From the NCBI GenBank assembly GCA_037013685.1, contig CM072892.1, positions 22,139,501-22,203,500 of the forward strand: DNA of 64,000 nucleotides, given 5' to 3'. Position 1 is the first letter of the stretch, and each line of letters starts with the position of its first letter. Both the position numbers and the translations under genes were made by a program. This DNA is from Acridotheres tristis. Its lineage: Eukaryota > Chordata > Aves > Passeriformes > Sturnidae. The notes beneath the pieces are model-generated. The model did no database searches and was not told the DNA's origin. It saw only the letters and a program-made list of their open reading frames with translations. This document shows, in pieces, positions 51,241 through 64,000 of the stretch.

Positions 51241-54079
51241 TTTCTGTGCCAGATAGAAATGTGTCTTCGGGAAAGGAAAAGAAGAGAGCTGGAGAGCAAG
51301 CACAGCATAATGAAATGTAAAAATAGATGAGAAATAGATGGACAGATGTACAGGTAAAGCGATAAAAAAGGTAAGAGAGAGAGATAGCTACAGTCTTTAA
51401 TAACTGACTGCTGGCTTTGGGGGGTTTATGCAGAAGGCCCCTCAAAACACAGAATTGTTTCAGGAAGAATATTTTTATCCTGCTTCTGTTTGCTTCATAT
51501 TCTCAGGGATTTACAGTGAGACACCTGAGCATGCTGTACTCCAGACACCTGTGCAGCAGATTTGGCACAGGTTTTGTTTATAATTCCCAAGAGATGTCAT
51601 ACTCAGCAATGAAAGGAGAGGCGTGGAAAAGAGACTCTGCATGTCAATCATTACTTTGCAGTCAAAGAAACAAATAAACTGGGATGAAACAAAATATGTT
51701 TGTTGGGTTTTTTAAGGAATGAAAAAAAAATCATGCAACAGCGTATGTACAAGTATAAGACGGTTTGGAGGTTGATAGCTGCTTAGTCCACGAAATGTGA
51801 ATCATTAGTGAAGCAGAAAATAAATAACAAACACTTTCTCCTACATAATGCATTGGTCTTCCCTTTAACCACAGGTAACTCCTTCCCTGCAAATAAAAGT
51901 GGTCCTATGAAGCTATATGCTATATAAAATCCTATATGCTACAGGACAGTAGGTGCTTGGTTATTTTTTTTCAAAAGCAGTAATAGAAAGATATGGCAGG
52001 TAATAGGGCAAAATACTCACATGTGGTTGAAAGAGAAGGATAAAGTCCAGCAATTATTTGGACACAACTATAGAGCAGTCCCAACAAATTCTTAAGACTG
52101 AATCTTTTATAGCTTTATACTTGGGGGACTTCTTTGGGAATGCTCAGATTTCTGCAAAAATGTATAGTAAAGGAGGGGGGGTTTTGCAGTAATTTCCGAG
52201 CATAGTCATGCTAATATTGGTTTTGTGTAGGGAAGAAAATAATGAAATCTATTTTTTTTTTCAGTGATGTCTCTTGCTTTTTAATTCTTAGTGGGACTTC
52301 AGACCAGCTATATGACAGATTCTTCGTTAGTTACAGAGTCAGCAATTTACTCCTATAATGCTTTTCAGAAAAATCTGTTCTCCCTTTATTACAAAATAAC
52401 AATGCATTATTATAGAGAAGCAATAAATGTAACATCACGGAAAACAAACAGAAAAGGACTTAAATAATTTAAATATGTTCATTTTTAAGTAAAGCAAAAA
52501 CCTTTAATAATCAAAATGAAGCTTCATATGATGACAACAATCACAGTTTTGTTTTGTTTGTGAGAAAACAGGTTCATAGCAGGCAATGTGTTGTAATGAT
52601 TTTTTGGGGCATTATTTGGGCTTATTAATTCACCTGGTTTAACCATATTCTCCTAAAAGCCTTTCTTGTATCAGAATGATGCAATATTCATATCAATGGT
52701 TAAAAACTTAGAAAGTGTTTAATATGTAGCCAATGGTTTTCATTCCTAGTACTTAAGCTAAATGCTCTAAGTATTATAAAATGTACATCGAAGAAATGCA
52801 AAATAAAGAACTAAAGAAGAAGCCTATTTGTCACCCTTCTACAGTCAATCCGAGAAATTAATCTATCAAGTATTTCTCAGAACCTGATATTTTAACTGTG
52901 AGGCAGCTCTGGTTTTATTATCCTGTTTTTATCAGACACTTTTTTCTTCAAATTAGTTTAAGTTTAGCTTAATTTTATTTATTGTTACCTTCAAAAATGG
53001 TAAATTGTAGGGGGTAAGTTTTCTAGAACATATATTTAATGAGAAATTTATGCTAAAAAACTTGACGTACCGAAATTTAAATTGTAATATTAAGGTTTTG
53101 GGGGTAGACATAGCAAGGTTATTTTCCTATACTTAGAAATAAATATTAACCCTAAATTTTGTAAAAAGATAGAACACAAACCTCTGAAGCAAAAATATGA
53201 AACCAGAAAAACCCCTTATATTTTAACAAAAAATATTGTACTAAAACCTATTAACAAAAAAAATCACAGTCATTATTTCTTCCTTCTCTTCGTATTTCTA
53301 CTAAAAGCTATTAATAAAAAACAATTTCTGACTAATCATTGTTCTCGCACTCTTCATATTTCTGTTAACAAAAACACTCCAAAAATATATAATTGTTGAA
53401 ATATTTTACATCTTGGCTGCTTTAAAGCAAACATCTCATGAGTGATGAGAGAGTAACTTCCCTCTTTGATTATCACTGTGCCAACTTTGCAAGGACTTGC
53501 ACCCCTCTTTTGTCATTGAAGATACTTCAGTTGCTTTGAGACTTTTAAAATTAAAGAAACATCAGCTGCTCATGATAAACGCCTTCAGTAAAAGCAAAAT
53601 TTCATTGCATGTGTCTGATAAGAAAATATTTGATATGCAGCTGGGGAGGTGTTGGGGTTTGGGTTTTTTAATAGAGGGAAGGTTGTCACTTGGTTCTTTT
53701 AAGACAGGACTGCTAAAGGTTCCAGGTTTGCCTTTACCAGCATGGGATAAATAGCACCTGTCCTTGGTAAGCCCTTAAGCAGAGTTACGTTATACATTGA
53801 CCTTTTTGGAATGCCAGCAAACCTGACTGTTTCTATTCCCAAAACAAAACTGTTCCACTCAAACTTTCATTTACTTATTTCCAGAGGAAAAAGCCACACT
53901 CAAATAGAGAAACCGCCTGATTTTCTACAAAGTTCTGAACCAACTCCTCTCCTTGTGGGTCACACTGACCTTCCTTTAACAGAGTGAAGATCGAAAAAAT
54001 TATTACCTTTAACTATATCAAGATGCTGCCATAATTTTTAGACCAGATAAAAGGATTTGTGCAGAGCAACGCTTTGATT
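51241..54079. other. AT-rich non-coding DNA
   Basis: Strongly AT-rich (52.2-53.5 kb especially), with the diverged tandem repeat at 53248-53378. A patch at about 52600-52740 (CTTATTAATTCACC, GATGCAATATTCATATC) could be regulatory. No genes. Confidence 0.5.
53248..53378. repeat. Diverged tandem duplication, unit about 62 bp
   Basis: CTATTAACAAAAAAAATCAC...TCTTCGTATTTCTACTAAAAG is followed by a similar unit, CTATTAATAAAAAACAATTT...CTCTTCATATTTCTGTTAACAAAA. The two copies match in order with several substitutions and short indels. Confidence 0.6.
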
Positions 54080-54096
54080 AAAAAAAAAAAAAAAAA
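54080..54096. repeat. Poly(A) tract, 17 bp, then CAAAA units
   Basis: Homopolymer A run continuing into CAAAACAAACC. No retrogene or target-site duplication was seen on its 5' side. Confidence 0.9.
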
Positions 54097-54150
54097 CAAA
54101 ACAAACCACAAGCCTATAACTGCAATAAAAGATAGAAGTTCGCTACTTAC

Positions 54151-54300
54151 ATGCTGCAGGCTGAGAGATGAGGCTCGAGGCTGGAGTAGAATTTCCCTTG
54201 CCCTCAGGTGTTTGTAATTGCTGATTAAATATCTTTTGGTTCTGCCTGCACCAGCCGACAGTCCCCTCTGCGTCTCTGCCTCTCTTTGTGACTAGGACAC
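54151..54300 (-). other. Candidate distal 5' exon (donor at 54150)
   Basis: On the minus strand CTGCAGCAT is followed by GTAAGTAGCG, with GT at 54150-54149, a near-consensus donor. About 170 bp upstream is CTATTTATAG, which could act as a TATA-like or MEF2 element. A start near 54290-54300 would give an untranslated exon of about 150 nt that could splice toward ESRRB, 44.7 kb away. The upstream boundary is a guess. The idea that ESRRB uses distal non-coding exons is family knowledge; this exon itself is inference. Confidence 0.25.
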
Positions 54301-54318
54301 AGTACTCCGAGTCCCAAC

Positions 54319-54328
54319 CTATAAATAG
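54319..54328. promoter_or_regulatory. Perfect MEF2-type site CTATAAATAG
   Basis: Matches YTAWWWWTAR on both strands, and also contains TATAAA on the plus strand. A few such sites are expected by chance in AT-rich DNA of this size. It gains interest only from its position just upstream of the donor at 54150. Confidence 0.35.
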
Positions 54329-54363
54329 ATCCCAGCTCTGTGATTGATATAACAGGCAGCTGA

Positions 54364-54364
<1 letters not shown>

Positions 54365-54394
<30 letters not shown>
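54365..54394. repeat. Poly(A) tract, 30 bp
   Basis: Thirty uninterrupted A on the plus strand. It is not preceded by a recognisable retrogene. Likely length-variable. Confidence 0.95.
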
Positions 54395-54396
<2 letters not shown>

Positions 54397-57300
54397 AAAG
54401 AAATAACCAGGTCTCAAGCAAGGCAGCAAAAGCTGGGCTTTTAACTCTGCACTGTGCCCAGGGAGGAGTCCCCTACAGTCACCCGTGGGCATCAGAAAGA
54501 GAAAGTGCAAGGCAATTACTTTCCCAGCAGCATTACAGCAACTTGAGGCATGTAAAGCGAATGAACAAAATTCACTGCACAAAGAAGGAGAGGCAAAACA
54601 CAACTAGCAGACTGCATCCAACTCTTTTGCAATTTAACAAAAATAAATGCCATTTTCAAAACAAGCTGGGAATTCTGTCAGAATGAGAGAGGAGTTCAGA
54701 GCTGAGTGCTGGGGGTTGGTCTAGGCATGCTTGTATTTCTGCTGCAGAATAAACTAGTGGGTAGGTTGGCAATTTAACAGCTCGGCAGTCTACTTAGGGT
54801 CTCTGCCCACAAACATTATTTGATGAGGCTGTTCCTGCAAACAAAACTGAGGGCAGTGATGGTACCTCCCTATTGACTCAGCAGAAGTTACTTAGCTCTC
54901 AATGACCTGAACCCTCATTTCTGCTTAAGTCCTTGGCTGCCAGGAGAGAGTGATGAGTTGCAGATATCAGGAAAGCTCTCTTAGAGGCTGAGGTGGGAGT
55001 CCACCATCTGGAGAGTGACTTGAGAGGACACATTACAAATGCTTCTGGTCTAGTCCTCGTTACCTGACACAGGGGTAATGGTCCTGGATTTTCCCATATT
55101 TAGTCCCTACAGATTCTCCTGTTAGAGCCACAACCAGGCAAGGCCAGTAACCTTTCCAGCAGGCAACTGTTTCTCCAAGCCTTCACCAGCTCCTAGAATT
55201 CATGATCTCCAGTAGAACCTTAGTGACAAGGGAGCTTCATAGCAAACGGAATCAAAGGCAGCTAATGATGAAGACCAGTGGAAGAGTAAGGAAGAAGAGG
55301 GACAATATTAGGCAGGGAGAGGCAAAACAGCTTTTATGACACTGCTGTCTTTGGCAACATCTCCTACAATGAAGCCAAGCACCACACTCACTTCTGCCAG
55401 AAGTGCTAGTGCAGAAGTGTAGACAGGGTACCAGACCCACCAGCCTTCTTTTCAACATATTGCTAGGCTTGCTTGAGCTGAGATAGTAAAGAAATGGTAA
55501 ACTCATAAAAAGCAGGATAAAATCCTCAGGCACCAAGCCCATGCTGAACTCCATGGTTCTTTGGCTCAGTGGCTAGCAGTACCTGAACTATTTAAGCTAG
55601 TTTAGGCATGCCTACACCACACTGCAGCTGCTGCTCTTACTGGAGTAAAGAAAGTTAGTTCAACAAGAGCAGCCATCCCAAATCAAGGCAAGGCAACACA
55701 TCAGAGCCATGGTCTCTTTCAATTTCAGCTACTGATTATATAGGAAGATAGAGCAATTTCCTCTTTTTTGGCCAAATCCTACTGCATATTTAATTCACCT
55801 TATATCAGTGTCTTTTGTGTCTAAGCTGGTAGGATTTAGTCAAGGAGTTTTAAAAAAAAATGGTGTTTTCATTGGAGAGGGGTCTGATGAAGCACTGAGC
55901 AAAGACTCATGATGATTAGTCATTCTCCTCAGTTGAGCTACTGTCCTGTGTGAAGTCTGGCTTGTCACTTTACCACAGCTGCATATCCCTCAGCTTTAAA
56001 AACACAGACATAACAATGCTTAACACTGTGCTTTAAAGCACTTTGATATCTACAGATGAAGACCTACAAATGAAGAGGGGGGAAACAGGCTGAACTCCAG
56101 CATGGAAACAAACCCTGAATTTCCTGCTGGATTCTGGTCCTTCACCTAGTTGAATCAGATCTCAGATCAAAAATTATTTGATAAACAAAGAAAAATTTTA
56201 TTTTTGCTCTCTCATTTTGGCTGGCTAGTACAAGATATTTTGGGCTTTAATACTAAGAGCTGTAAAACCTTTTACACTACCCATTGCCATCAGAAGGAAT
56301 TTTAGACACTCAGTACACAGAACAATCAGGTTGAGGCATGGCAGATGAAGGCACATCAAGGTCCCAAAACCTAAATCTAACAGTCACTTTTGAAAAATTC
56401 AGCTTTAGCTGTCAGACTGTTCTTTGCTGTTATACATTGCTGACATCTAAAGTTCTTCAAATACTACTCTATCAAGCTTTGTGTTGAATGGAAAAGCATC
56501 ATCCCTGCCCCCTTACATAGTCATGGGCTAAACCGGTGCTCTGGTGGGAAAACCCACGACACAGTTTAAATCGCAAGAACTTTTTGGGCACATCTCAAGC
56601 AGGTAACTAGGAAGATCTATTCAGTTCTTAAGTCCATGTCCAGTGTCATCACTAGCATCTTGTACCTACACAGCAGAAGAAGTCCTGGGCATACACTAAT
56701 ATCTTGTTCTTCCACCTTCTGCTTGCAGGGTGAAGGGAGGAGGTCTTGACAGCATGCCACGGTCAACTAGTGTGAATGCACTTTGAATGGAGCCAGCATT
56801 CCTCCATCCTTCCTCTCTGCCTTTAGACAGCGGGATATATGACTTTAATTGCACCCCAGTGGGGTACCCAGCAATCCACAGAAGATCTGCTTTAGATAAA
56901 ACTTCAAACACAAGTTCCCCACCCCCACTGCCAGCACCCTTGTGCACAAGCACCACTTAATTCCAGACTCAGGGCGAGGCAGGGAAAGAATCCAAGAGTG
57001 GAGACCATGAGACTGAATGCCCACTCAAAACACTGCAAAAAGATAGCCTGAAGATTTCAAAAGCACCTTCAGATACAAAAAAATTCACAAAGATAAACAT
57101 CAGTGACTTGTAGACTCTAGAAAGGCTCGCCCCTTTCCTAGAGGTACCCAAGTACAAGGTATCCCTGAGCTACCCTTTACCCATTGAAAAGTGCAAGTGC
57201 AGTTTTGCAGTATTTTCTACTTGTTGCTTGGGAAGGTATTTTTTAAAATGCTTCTTTCTAGGGCCACTTTGATCATGCACCTATATTTCAATCTCAGATC

Positions 57301-60300
57301 CTCAATTCTACAGTGGAGGTAAAATTTCAGTGCTTAATTTCCTTCAGACACAGAGTTTGAGTCTTGCACATATAAATCTGGGCAGAATTTGCTTAGCTGC
57401 ATGCAAGCTGTTACAGAGGAATGCAAAATAAACTTTCCTTTTAAAGACAAAAACAAACTAAAATTCACAGATACCTTTTTTTAGATAGGGCCAAAGCAAA
57501 ATCAGTTGAAGCTTGAAAATGCTGGTCCAATCAATGTAATCTTCCAATTGCCCCCACCCATACATTAAATCATACAGATAATCTTTGTCACTTCTCCTGT
57601 GTGCCTCAAGATGCCTTGGTGCAAATCTGATTTACGTGTTGTAAGTTTAAAGCTCAGAGTCACTGCTGCTTTTATATCAGGAAATGCAGGTATGAATACA
57701 AGTATTAAAAGACGAACTGAAAGTCAGCTTTGCAGTTTCCAAGGCTAGCCACAAACTATGAAGAATAATTATAACACACAATAAAAAGTTTCTTCATCAG
57801 AGTCATGCTACTTTGAAAGAGCCTCACAAACCCAAAATTTCTAAACAGCTGCTTTAGTACCCTGCTGGATTCAGTGAGGTGTGAATTGCACAGATTTCAA
57901 ACACAGACTACTTACACACCAAAAAATATGTTCTAAAAACGATACTTTTTTTTTTTTACATAGTGGAAATTAATGTAAAAAAACTCGAAACCAATAAACC
58001 TGTTCCAAGACTGTGAAAATTACAAGACAAGAAGTAAAAGATAAAAGAATGAAAAAGTTTGAGTAGCAACTCTCTTCTGGATGCTTGGCACATATAGTCT
58101 GACTCTTAGATCCAATAAGATGTTAAATATACTATGCATTTTGATGCAAAGTAGTCTGAAAAACAGCAATTGCTCAAGAGGGAAATGCTGATATTATTGC
58201 AAGATTAGTGTTTTTTAATTCCTTATTTTATTTAAATGCCATAAACTTCATATTGCTTCAATATTCTTTTTCTGTGCAACCAATAGCCATAGCATGGCAT
58301 TTTTCTTGCACATATTGAACACAAAGTATATGTTTGCATCCAGTTTTTTCATGTACCCTCCAGGATGGTTCATGCCATGTCAAGTCTCTGTCATCTGTTC
58401 TGTTAATGCTCTTGTAAACTTTGCTCCTTCTTTAGTTCCATATATTTTGCTATTTTCCAGGAATGTAAAAATTACTAAGATTTTAACACAAGCCCCCTAC
58501 CAGATTTAACCATTCCAGCTAAAGATGTTAGCACTGTCCAGCTGCTGGCCAGCTGGAGATTAAGACTCTAACAGTTCATTGACAGAAGGGAATATGCAAA
58601 CATATAAATACAAGTAAAGCACATCAGGCTAGGACTAAGGAACTTTCCTGGATTAGGCAGCACCCAAATCTATTCTTTCCTTTTCAGACCTGTGAGCAGC
58701 GAAAAAGTCTTCACATGGCACAGCTATTTGTAGAATTAGACTGTGGAGAGACACCATCTGTGGCTGCTCAAGCAGAGGTTGTGCCATTGGCTTGAATAAG
58801 AACAAGAGCAAGCACAGAAGAATGCTCCTCTCCTTTGTTTTTCTGAGACCACCAGTAATAACAATGCACTCATGAAAAATAGCTTGGCTTGAGCAACAAA
58901 ACACATACCAGAGTGTGTTCAGAAACTATCCAGAGCAAGCATTCTGTTCTACATGTACACACAGAAATAAAATCTGTAAGGATTTAACTAAAGCCTGCAA
59001 GCACTAGGACAATCATATGCTGCATTACATTTAACCACACAGCCTTTGTCAGTCTATCACACACAGTATAATAATACAGTCTCTTCTACCCTTACCTCAC
59101 TTAGATCCATTCTAAACTTTCACTCCTACTACACAGCCTATGCCTAAAAGGACTTCTAGGTTTACACCCATCAAAAAATTTTCCAAAAACCCCCCAAAAA
59201 ACAGAATAAGAATTCTTGGATGTAGTCCTGTCTAAATTATGCAACCACGACATTCACTCACTGGAAACCACCACCATCCTCTTCCAGCAGCACGCTGCAA
59301 TGCATTCCTGCAGTGCTGGGGTGCCAATTGCATCATTTGGGTCAAGCACCTTTACACTTCCCATTTGCTGCAGATGTTCTGCAGAAACTCATCATGGTTG
59401 TTGTACCACTCGCCCAGGACCTTGTTTAGCACCAGCAAGTCCACACCTGTGCTGGCAGGGCATTAGCTGTGCACTCAGACACATTTCAAAGCAGCCCGGC
59501 AGCCTGGGGTCGGCTTGAGGCAGGAGATAGAGTTTCATGTTCCCTGTGACCTTGGGTGCTGGGGAGGCACAGGGAGCATGGTAATGTCGTAACAGAGCTG
59601 GTACCAATTCTGATATCAGGAGAAGGAGGACAAAGTGAGATTTAAACCAAATCTGGTGCCAGATCAAATAGAGACCAGGACTGGCAGAAACAGCTTCCCC
59701 TTGGGCTTTTGTTTTGTTCTTAGCTCAGATTCCATCAGACAACTTCTACAAAACCCAAACAACTACATTATAACCACAGACAGCCTAACTATGATGTCTG
59801 GCTCCAGATCTAAACTCCTTACAACCAGACTGTTAGCTCAGCTTCCTTGAAAAATCATCACCATTTTCCAAATTTGTGTGTCAGGGGAGCTGTTAGTGCT
59901 CTCTCTTCAGCTCTCCAGGGAAAGGCTCTGTACTCTTTGTGTGTCTTGCTTGATTAAAAGGTAAATTTTTAAAAATAAAAATGATGGGAAATAACTGAAG
60001 AAGTTTCTCAAAGGAAGAGGATATTCTGCCTGCAGAGACCCAGATGAGGAATAAGCTTTTCCAGGAGAAGCCTACCCCCATTCCCATTGAGGACATGACA
60101 GCAGGCTGGCACAACTCAGCAGAGCTCTCAAAGCAAGTGAGGCGCCATGCAAATTCTGCAGCTTCTAAAGTGAGGAAAGACTAATTCTGCAGTGGGTCCT
60201 ACATGAATTCACTCCAAAGCAGCACCATTGATCTCAGTCCTGCCTTACCTCCTAGCCACATTAACTGTGCCAGAAAGAGCCCTCATCTCTGCCCCAAGAG

Positions 60301-63300
60301 TGGGACAAGAAGGTGCTGCTCTTACCCCTGTCAAAATATTATCAGCCAAGTGTCATTCAGCACCTCCACACCAGGTATCTGTGGCCAGGTGTTGGCTGTG
60401 GGGTGGCTGCAGGGCAGCCTTAGTGAGGAAAGCCCGGGGCTATCCCATACCTGATACAGCCTGTTCTAAATGGCTCCAAACCACCCAGCATAGGGCACAG
60501 CTGAGCCCCTTGGACAAGGTGGTGCCTGGGAGAAAACGTGTTTAAGAAAGGGCAGAAAACACTGCAGAGGCAGTGAGGAGTGAGAAACAGCCCCAGAGGC
60601 ACTCAGGTAAGAGCAGGAGGGGAGGAGGCACTCCAGGTGCTGAAGCAGACAGTCCCCCCATGCCCCTGCTGCGGGCATGGAGCAGAAGGTGGATATTTCC
60701 TGCAGGAACTGCAGCTTGCAGCTGGCCAAGGTCAGCCCACTACAATGTGTCCCAATACACAGAAAAAAAAATCTGCTTCCTTTGGTAGCTGTCCCTCTCT
60801 ACTCAAGACCTGGTCAAGCAAGTGCTCCTGGCCAGGTGATCTCTGGGTGATATTGCTAGGGCTTTTGTGCCAGCCTGGATATGCCACAGGGACATGTAGG
60901 AGAAGATAGGCAACCAAAAATAACCCTGAACAGCACTAGAAACTGTCTTGATATTATGGGAGAGACTATTCTCCCATACAGATCACGCCAAACCCCTAAC
61001 TACAACTCCTGACTGATGAGGAAATGAAACAATTGTGTTTGGGGGGCACTTGAGGGCACACATGACTTCCACAGACACAGCAAAGTGTATGCAGATGCCT
61101 GCCTCAATTCCCTTGCTGGCAGTCAAGTTCTGCCAACATAATACTCATAGTACCTCACTGTGGGTAAATCAAACACAAAATGGCTGGCTAAGCATTACCC
61201 CCACAGAAATCTCCCTAGCATATAAAGCTACTACAAGGTTCCCTTGCACCTCTAGGGGAACAGGAATCTGCATTTCCAACTAAAGCCTCTCAGCTCTGTG
61301 CCATCTAAAACCACTTCTGAGCCCAATATATGGCTGCCAGGCCTTTGGCAGAGAATTCTAAGCACTTTTAAATGTTGAACAAGTACAGATCCAGGTAGTA
61401 TCCTTCTAGTATCCTTCTCTCCCTTGTCTCTCTTTCTTTCTTTAGGCTAACCAAAGCAAGTTCTGCTGAACTTTGGCTCAGCTTCCTCTTAGCAGTAAGC
61501 GAGGTGATTTCTTCCTCTTCACTGCAATTCTGTTTCAGTCTCCTTTGCCCCCTCATTCCATCACCTCAAGTCATTTTTCATCTCAGTGTTGCCAGTCACC
61601 TCTGAAAGCTCTCCCAGCCTGGACCCTTCCTGTTCTGCAGCCTGGAACACCTCAAAACTCTGAGTATTTCCTCTTTAAGAGAGTGGAGAGAGAGAAGGGG
61701 AAAATGGCAAGAGCCTTTTCTCTTAGTGTAGTTACCCATATATGCAAGAAAGAAGAGCTTCACAAAAGGATTTAATGTTCCTTTCCTCTACTCCCCAGGC
61801 ATCCAGAAACTCAGCTACTCAGCATGGAGCTCATCCCACATGAAGGAGCAAGGCTACAGCACACAGAGGGGACAAGCTGCAGGGGAAGCCTGTGCAGCTG
61901 CAGAGCTTTACTGCTTATTTCAGTCACTCAGGATTTGGTCTGAGGATGCTTTGTGCTGAGAGAATGTGAAGGAAGGGACACACATGGGCCCAGCAGAGAG
62001 GTGGCAGTGCCAGGGGGTACCAGGACAAGGTGCCAGGTGCTCAGACAAATGCACTACAGCTGTCCCCACAGCCCAAAAGAGCCACGTCCTGCCAGCCAAC
62101 ATAATGCAAGGCTGAGAAGGAGCCAAAACGCCAACTCTTTCTCTGCAGACAATCTTGGCATGTGCCACAGAGGGCATCCCCCTTGTAATGCCTCTGTGGC
62201 CTTCTTCTCCCTTCTCCTCCCCTTCTGTGCTCCTGGAAGTGCTGTGGGCCACTTCTGGGCACAAGCTGTCCTGCAGTTCATCCCAGGTATTCAAAGCTGC
62301 TGGAACCTGAGCTGGAGATCAGGTACAGCACAGTCCATAGCAAGTTATATTGCCCTCCATACTCCCCTCCTCTCCACCCTCACCTACCCCCTGTAAGAAG
62401 ATGTTACATTCACCAAGGCTTAACAGTGAGAAGGGGGAAAAAAAACATCTGTCAAATTCTTAATTGCAAGTGGATTTACCCAAAGCCCCTTGGAAATAGC
62501 TGCTTGAGGAAGGTTTCTGTCGAGCCTGTGTGTTCCAGATGCAGACATTTGGTTGCTCAGTTCCTTGCTGTTGCTTTAGTCTGTGCTCTTGCCACACCTG
62601 GGCATGTCCTCACCTGGAATAACCAGTCCCTTCCATTGCTTCTGCCCAGGGCTCTGCTGCTGTTGGGCGGTGAGGCCCAGCTGCTCCTGTGTTCCCTCCC
62701 TTAAGGAATGTGTCATGGGGATGGCCTCACACACTCAAACACGGCCTTGCTGTGACTGCCCACTGAGCACAGGGAGGAAGATCTAAAGCACTCATAGCAG
62801 CTTCTTCCCTGACACATCATGGACTGCACAACTGTCCTGTGCTCACAAGCTTGGGGAAAAAAAAAAACATTGTGAAATCATAACCTTCCTTTATCACCTC
62901 TGTGCAACAATAAGCTCTGTGCCAGCAGTGTTGGATTCTGCCCCATGCATGTTTTCAAGGCTGGGCAGCAGAATCACTTTGCAGCTAGGTTACAGGAGCT
63001 CCAGAAGTCCTGTTTTTATGCAACATAGCAAATAAAGGTACATTAGCAAAACAAAGTTATTTAGGGCTATTTGAGCACACTCCTAACAAGCTGGTTTGGA
63101 TTTCAGCAGAAAGCCTCATTCATCTGAATTTCATATCCAGATGAGATCCAGGCTATATTCATTCAAATGCAAAGCACCATGAGATTGTTATCTAGGCTGA
63201 GTTATCACTGAGTTAATATACCTTAAGTAATATAAACAAGAACAAAACCTCTCTTTCTTGAATGTATTATGTGCCTTGCCATGAGATCCTGGGATTCATT

Positions 63301-64000
63301 TGCCCAGTGAAACGCCACGGAAACTTGAAAGACAGACTACCTTCTTCTCTTTGGAAGCCTGTTCTCCAAAGCTGTTGATCTACATATGTGTCATTCTCCC
63401 AAAGAAATTTCTTTCTGCCGCTTTATCAGATGACACAATTTACATTTTTAAATTTGTAAAAAACGGGATGTTAGAAAACATATAGCCTGAAATGTTGAAA
63501 TGTTTTCATGTCTCCTTCCTAAGTTTTCAAAGAAAAGAGTTCATGTTTGGGAAAGGAAAAAAGTTAATTTATTTTCCATTTTCTCACTGGTCATTAGGCA
63601 GAAAATGAGACTAATTTAGAGGAATGTGGACTGCTCTTTATAATCATGGGGCATTTCATATTTCTTGATGGTATTAGCAAATTCCTCAAGAAAATATTTC
63701 CTAAATCTCTGTGGTTCTCTCATGAAATTTAACAGAATACTCAATTTTTTAAGGATTGTTTTCAAGTCTTCTGTGTTAACTACTATTGTTCTGAGTGGTG
63801 GCAGTAACTTGGAGAAATTGTTACTCACTCTATCAAATCTTAATCAAAGAGCAAACAAGCAAACAAGACTTGATGCCCAAAGCCACAAGGAAGGAGTTCC
63901 TTGCCCTGAACTGCTCACTGATTCCCTCCTTCAAAGGTGATTTCTTCAGCCAGGGTCTCCATAAATGCAAACTCTTACTCAGTTCCTTCTTCAGGATGTG
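54395..64000. other. Non-coding DNA, nothing firmly recognised
   Basis: Slightly G+C-richer between 59.2 and 62.8 kb, where longer overlapping chance frames appear on both strands (for example 60228-60545, 61920-62294 and 61953-62396). They conflict with each other and show no domains. A minus frame at 63616-63828 is Lys/Leu-rich and helical-looking but short and unrecognised. No known repeat family, tRNA or exon with a paired splice site was identified. Confidence 0.5.

Noticed and set aside
54365..54394. Poly(A) run as the tail of a processed pseudogene or SINE
   Set aside because: The sequence on its 5' side shows no coding frame, no SINE promoter boxes and no target-site duplication that I could find.
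61920..62396. Long opposed frames of 124 and 147 codons
   Set aside because: They occupy the same DNA on opposite strands in slightly G+C-rich sequence, with no motif and no transcript-like signals.
1..64000. CRISPR arrays, bacterial operons, phage or plasmid systems
   Set aside because: The window is vertebrate nuclear DNA (CR1 LINEs, CpG island, split gene). No regularly spaced repeats and no bacterial-type gene layout.

Overview
The window looks like bird nuclear DNA. Two insertions carry the 3' end of a CR1 LINE in its avian form (24.5 kb and 46.8 kb). Interspersed repeats are otherwise sparse, the background is AT-rich and CpG-poor, and a single strong CpG island is present. There are no bacterial-style genes, and nearly all open frames are short chance frames. 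No new biological system is evident; the main content is the 5' end of one nuclear-receptor gene and a long non-coding flank.

The one gene I recognise is ESRRB (estrogen-related receptor beta), on the minus strand. Its first coding exon lies at 9424-9473 (start codon plus 15 codons and two bases of the next), ends at a GTGAGT splice donor, and encodes the N-terminus MDISELCISDPLGYHN(Q). I recognise this by its near identity to the mammalian ERR-beta start as I remember it. Bases 1-9423 are therefore the beginning of the following intron, and the DNA-binding and ligand-binding exons lie outside the window beyond base 1. A CpG island (about 9.16-10.13 kb, with a shoulder to about 10.5 kb) covers the exon and probably holds a promoter.

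Just upstream of the start codon (minus sense) is a 69-nt pure pyrimidine run followed by the first AG. This is an excellent 3' splice site. A good donor sits 0.6 kb further upstream, at 10094. I infer that at least one non-coding 5' exon is spliced onto the coding exon. A second possible distal 5' exon lies near 54.15-54.3 kb.

From about 10.6 to 64 kb I see no protein-coding gene: this is upstream or intergenic DNA, or intron if distal ESRRB promoters are used. It holds CR1 fragments, a pentanucleotide microsatellite, small tandem duplications, hairpins, and several blocks that look like developmental regulatory DNA (28.5, 29.8-30.2, 31.7-32.0, 36.6-37.1 and 50.8-51.2 kb). The block at 29.8-30.2 kb is also a small CpG cluster. 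One decayed coding-like frame (41.7-42.3 kb) is noted with low confidence.
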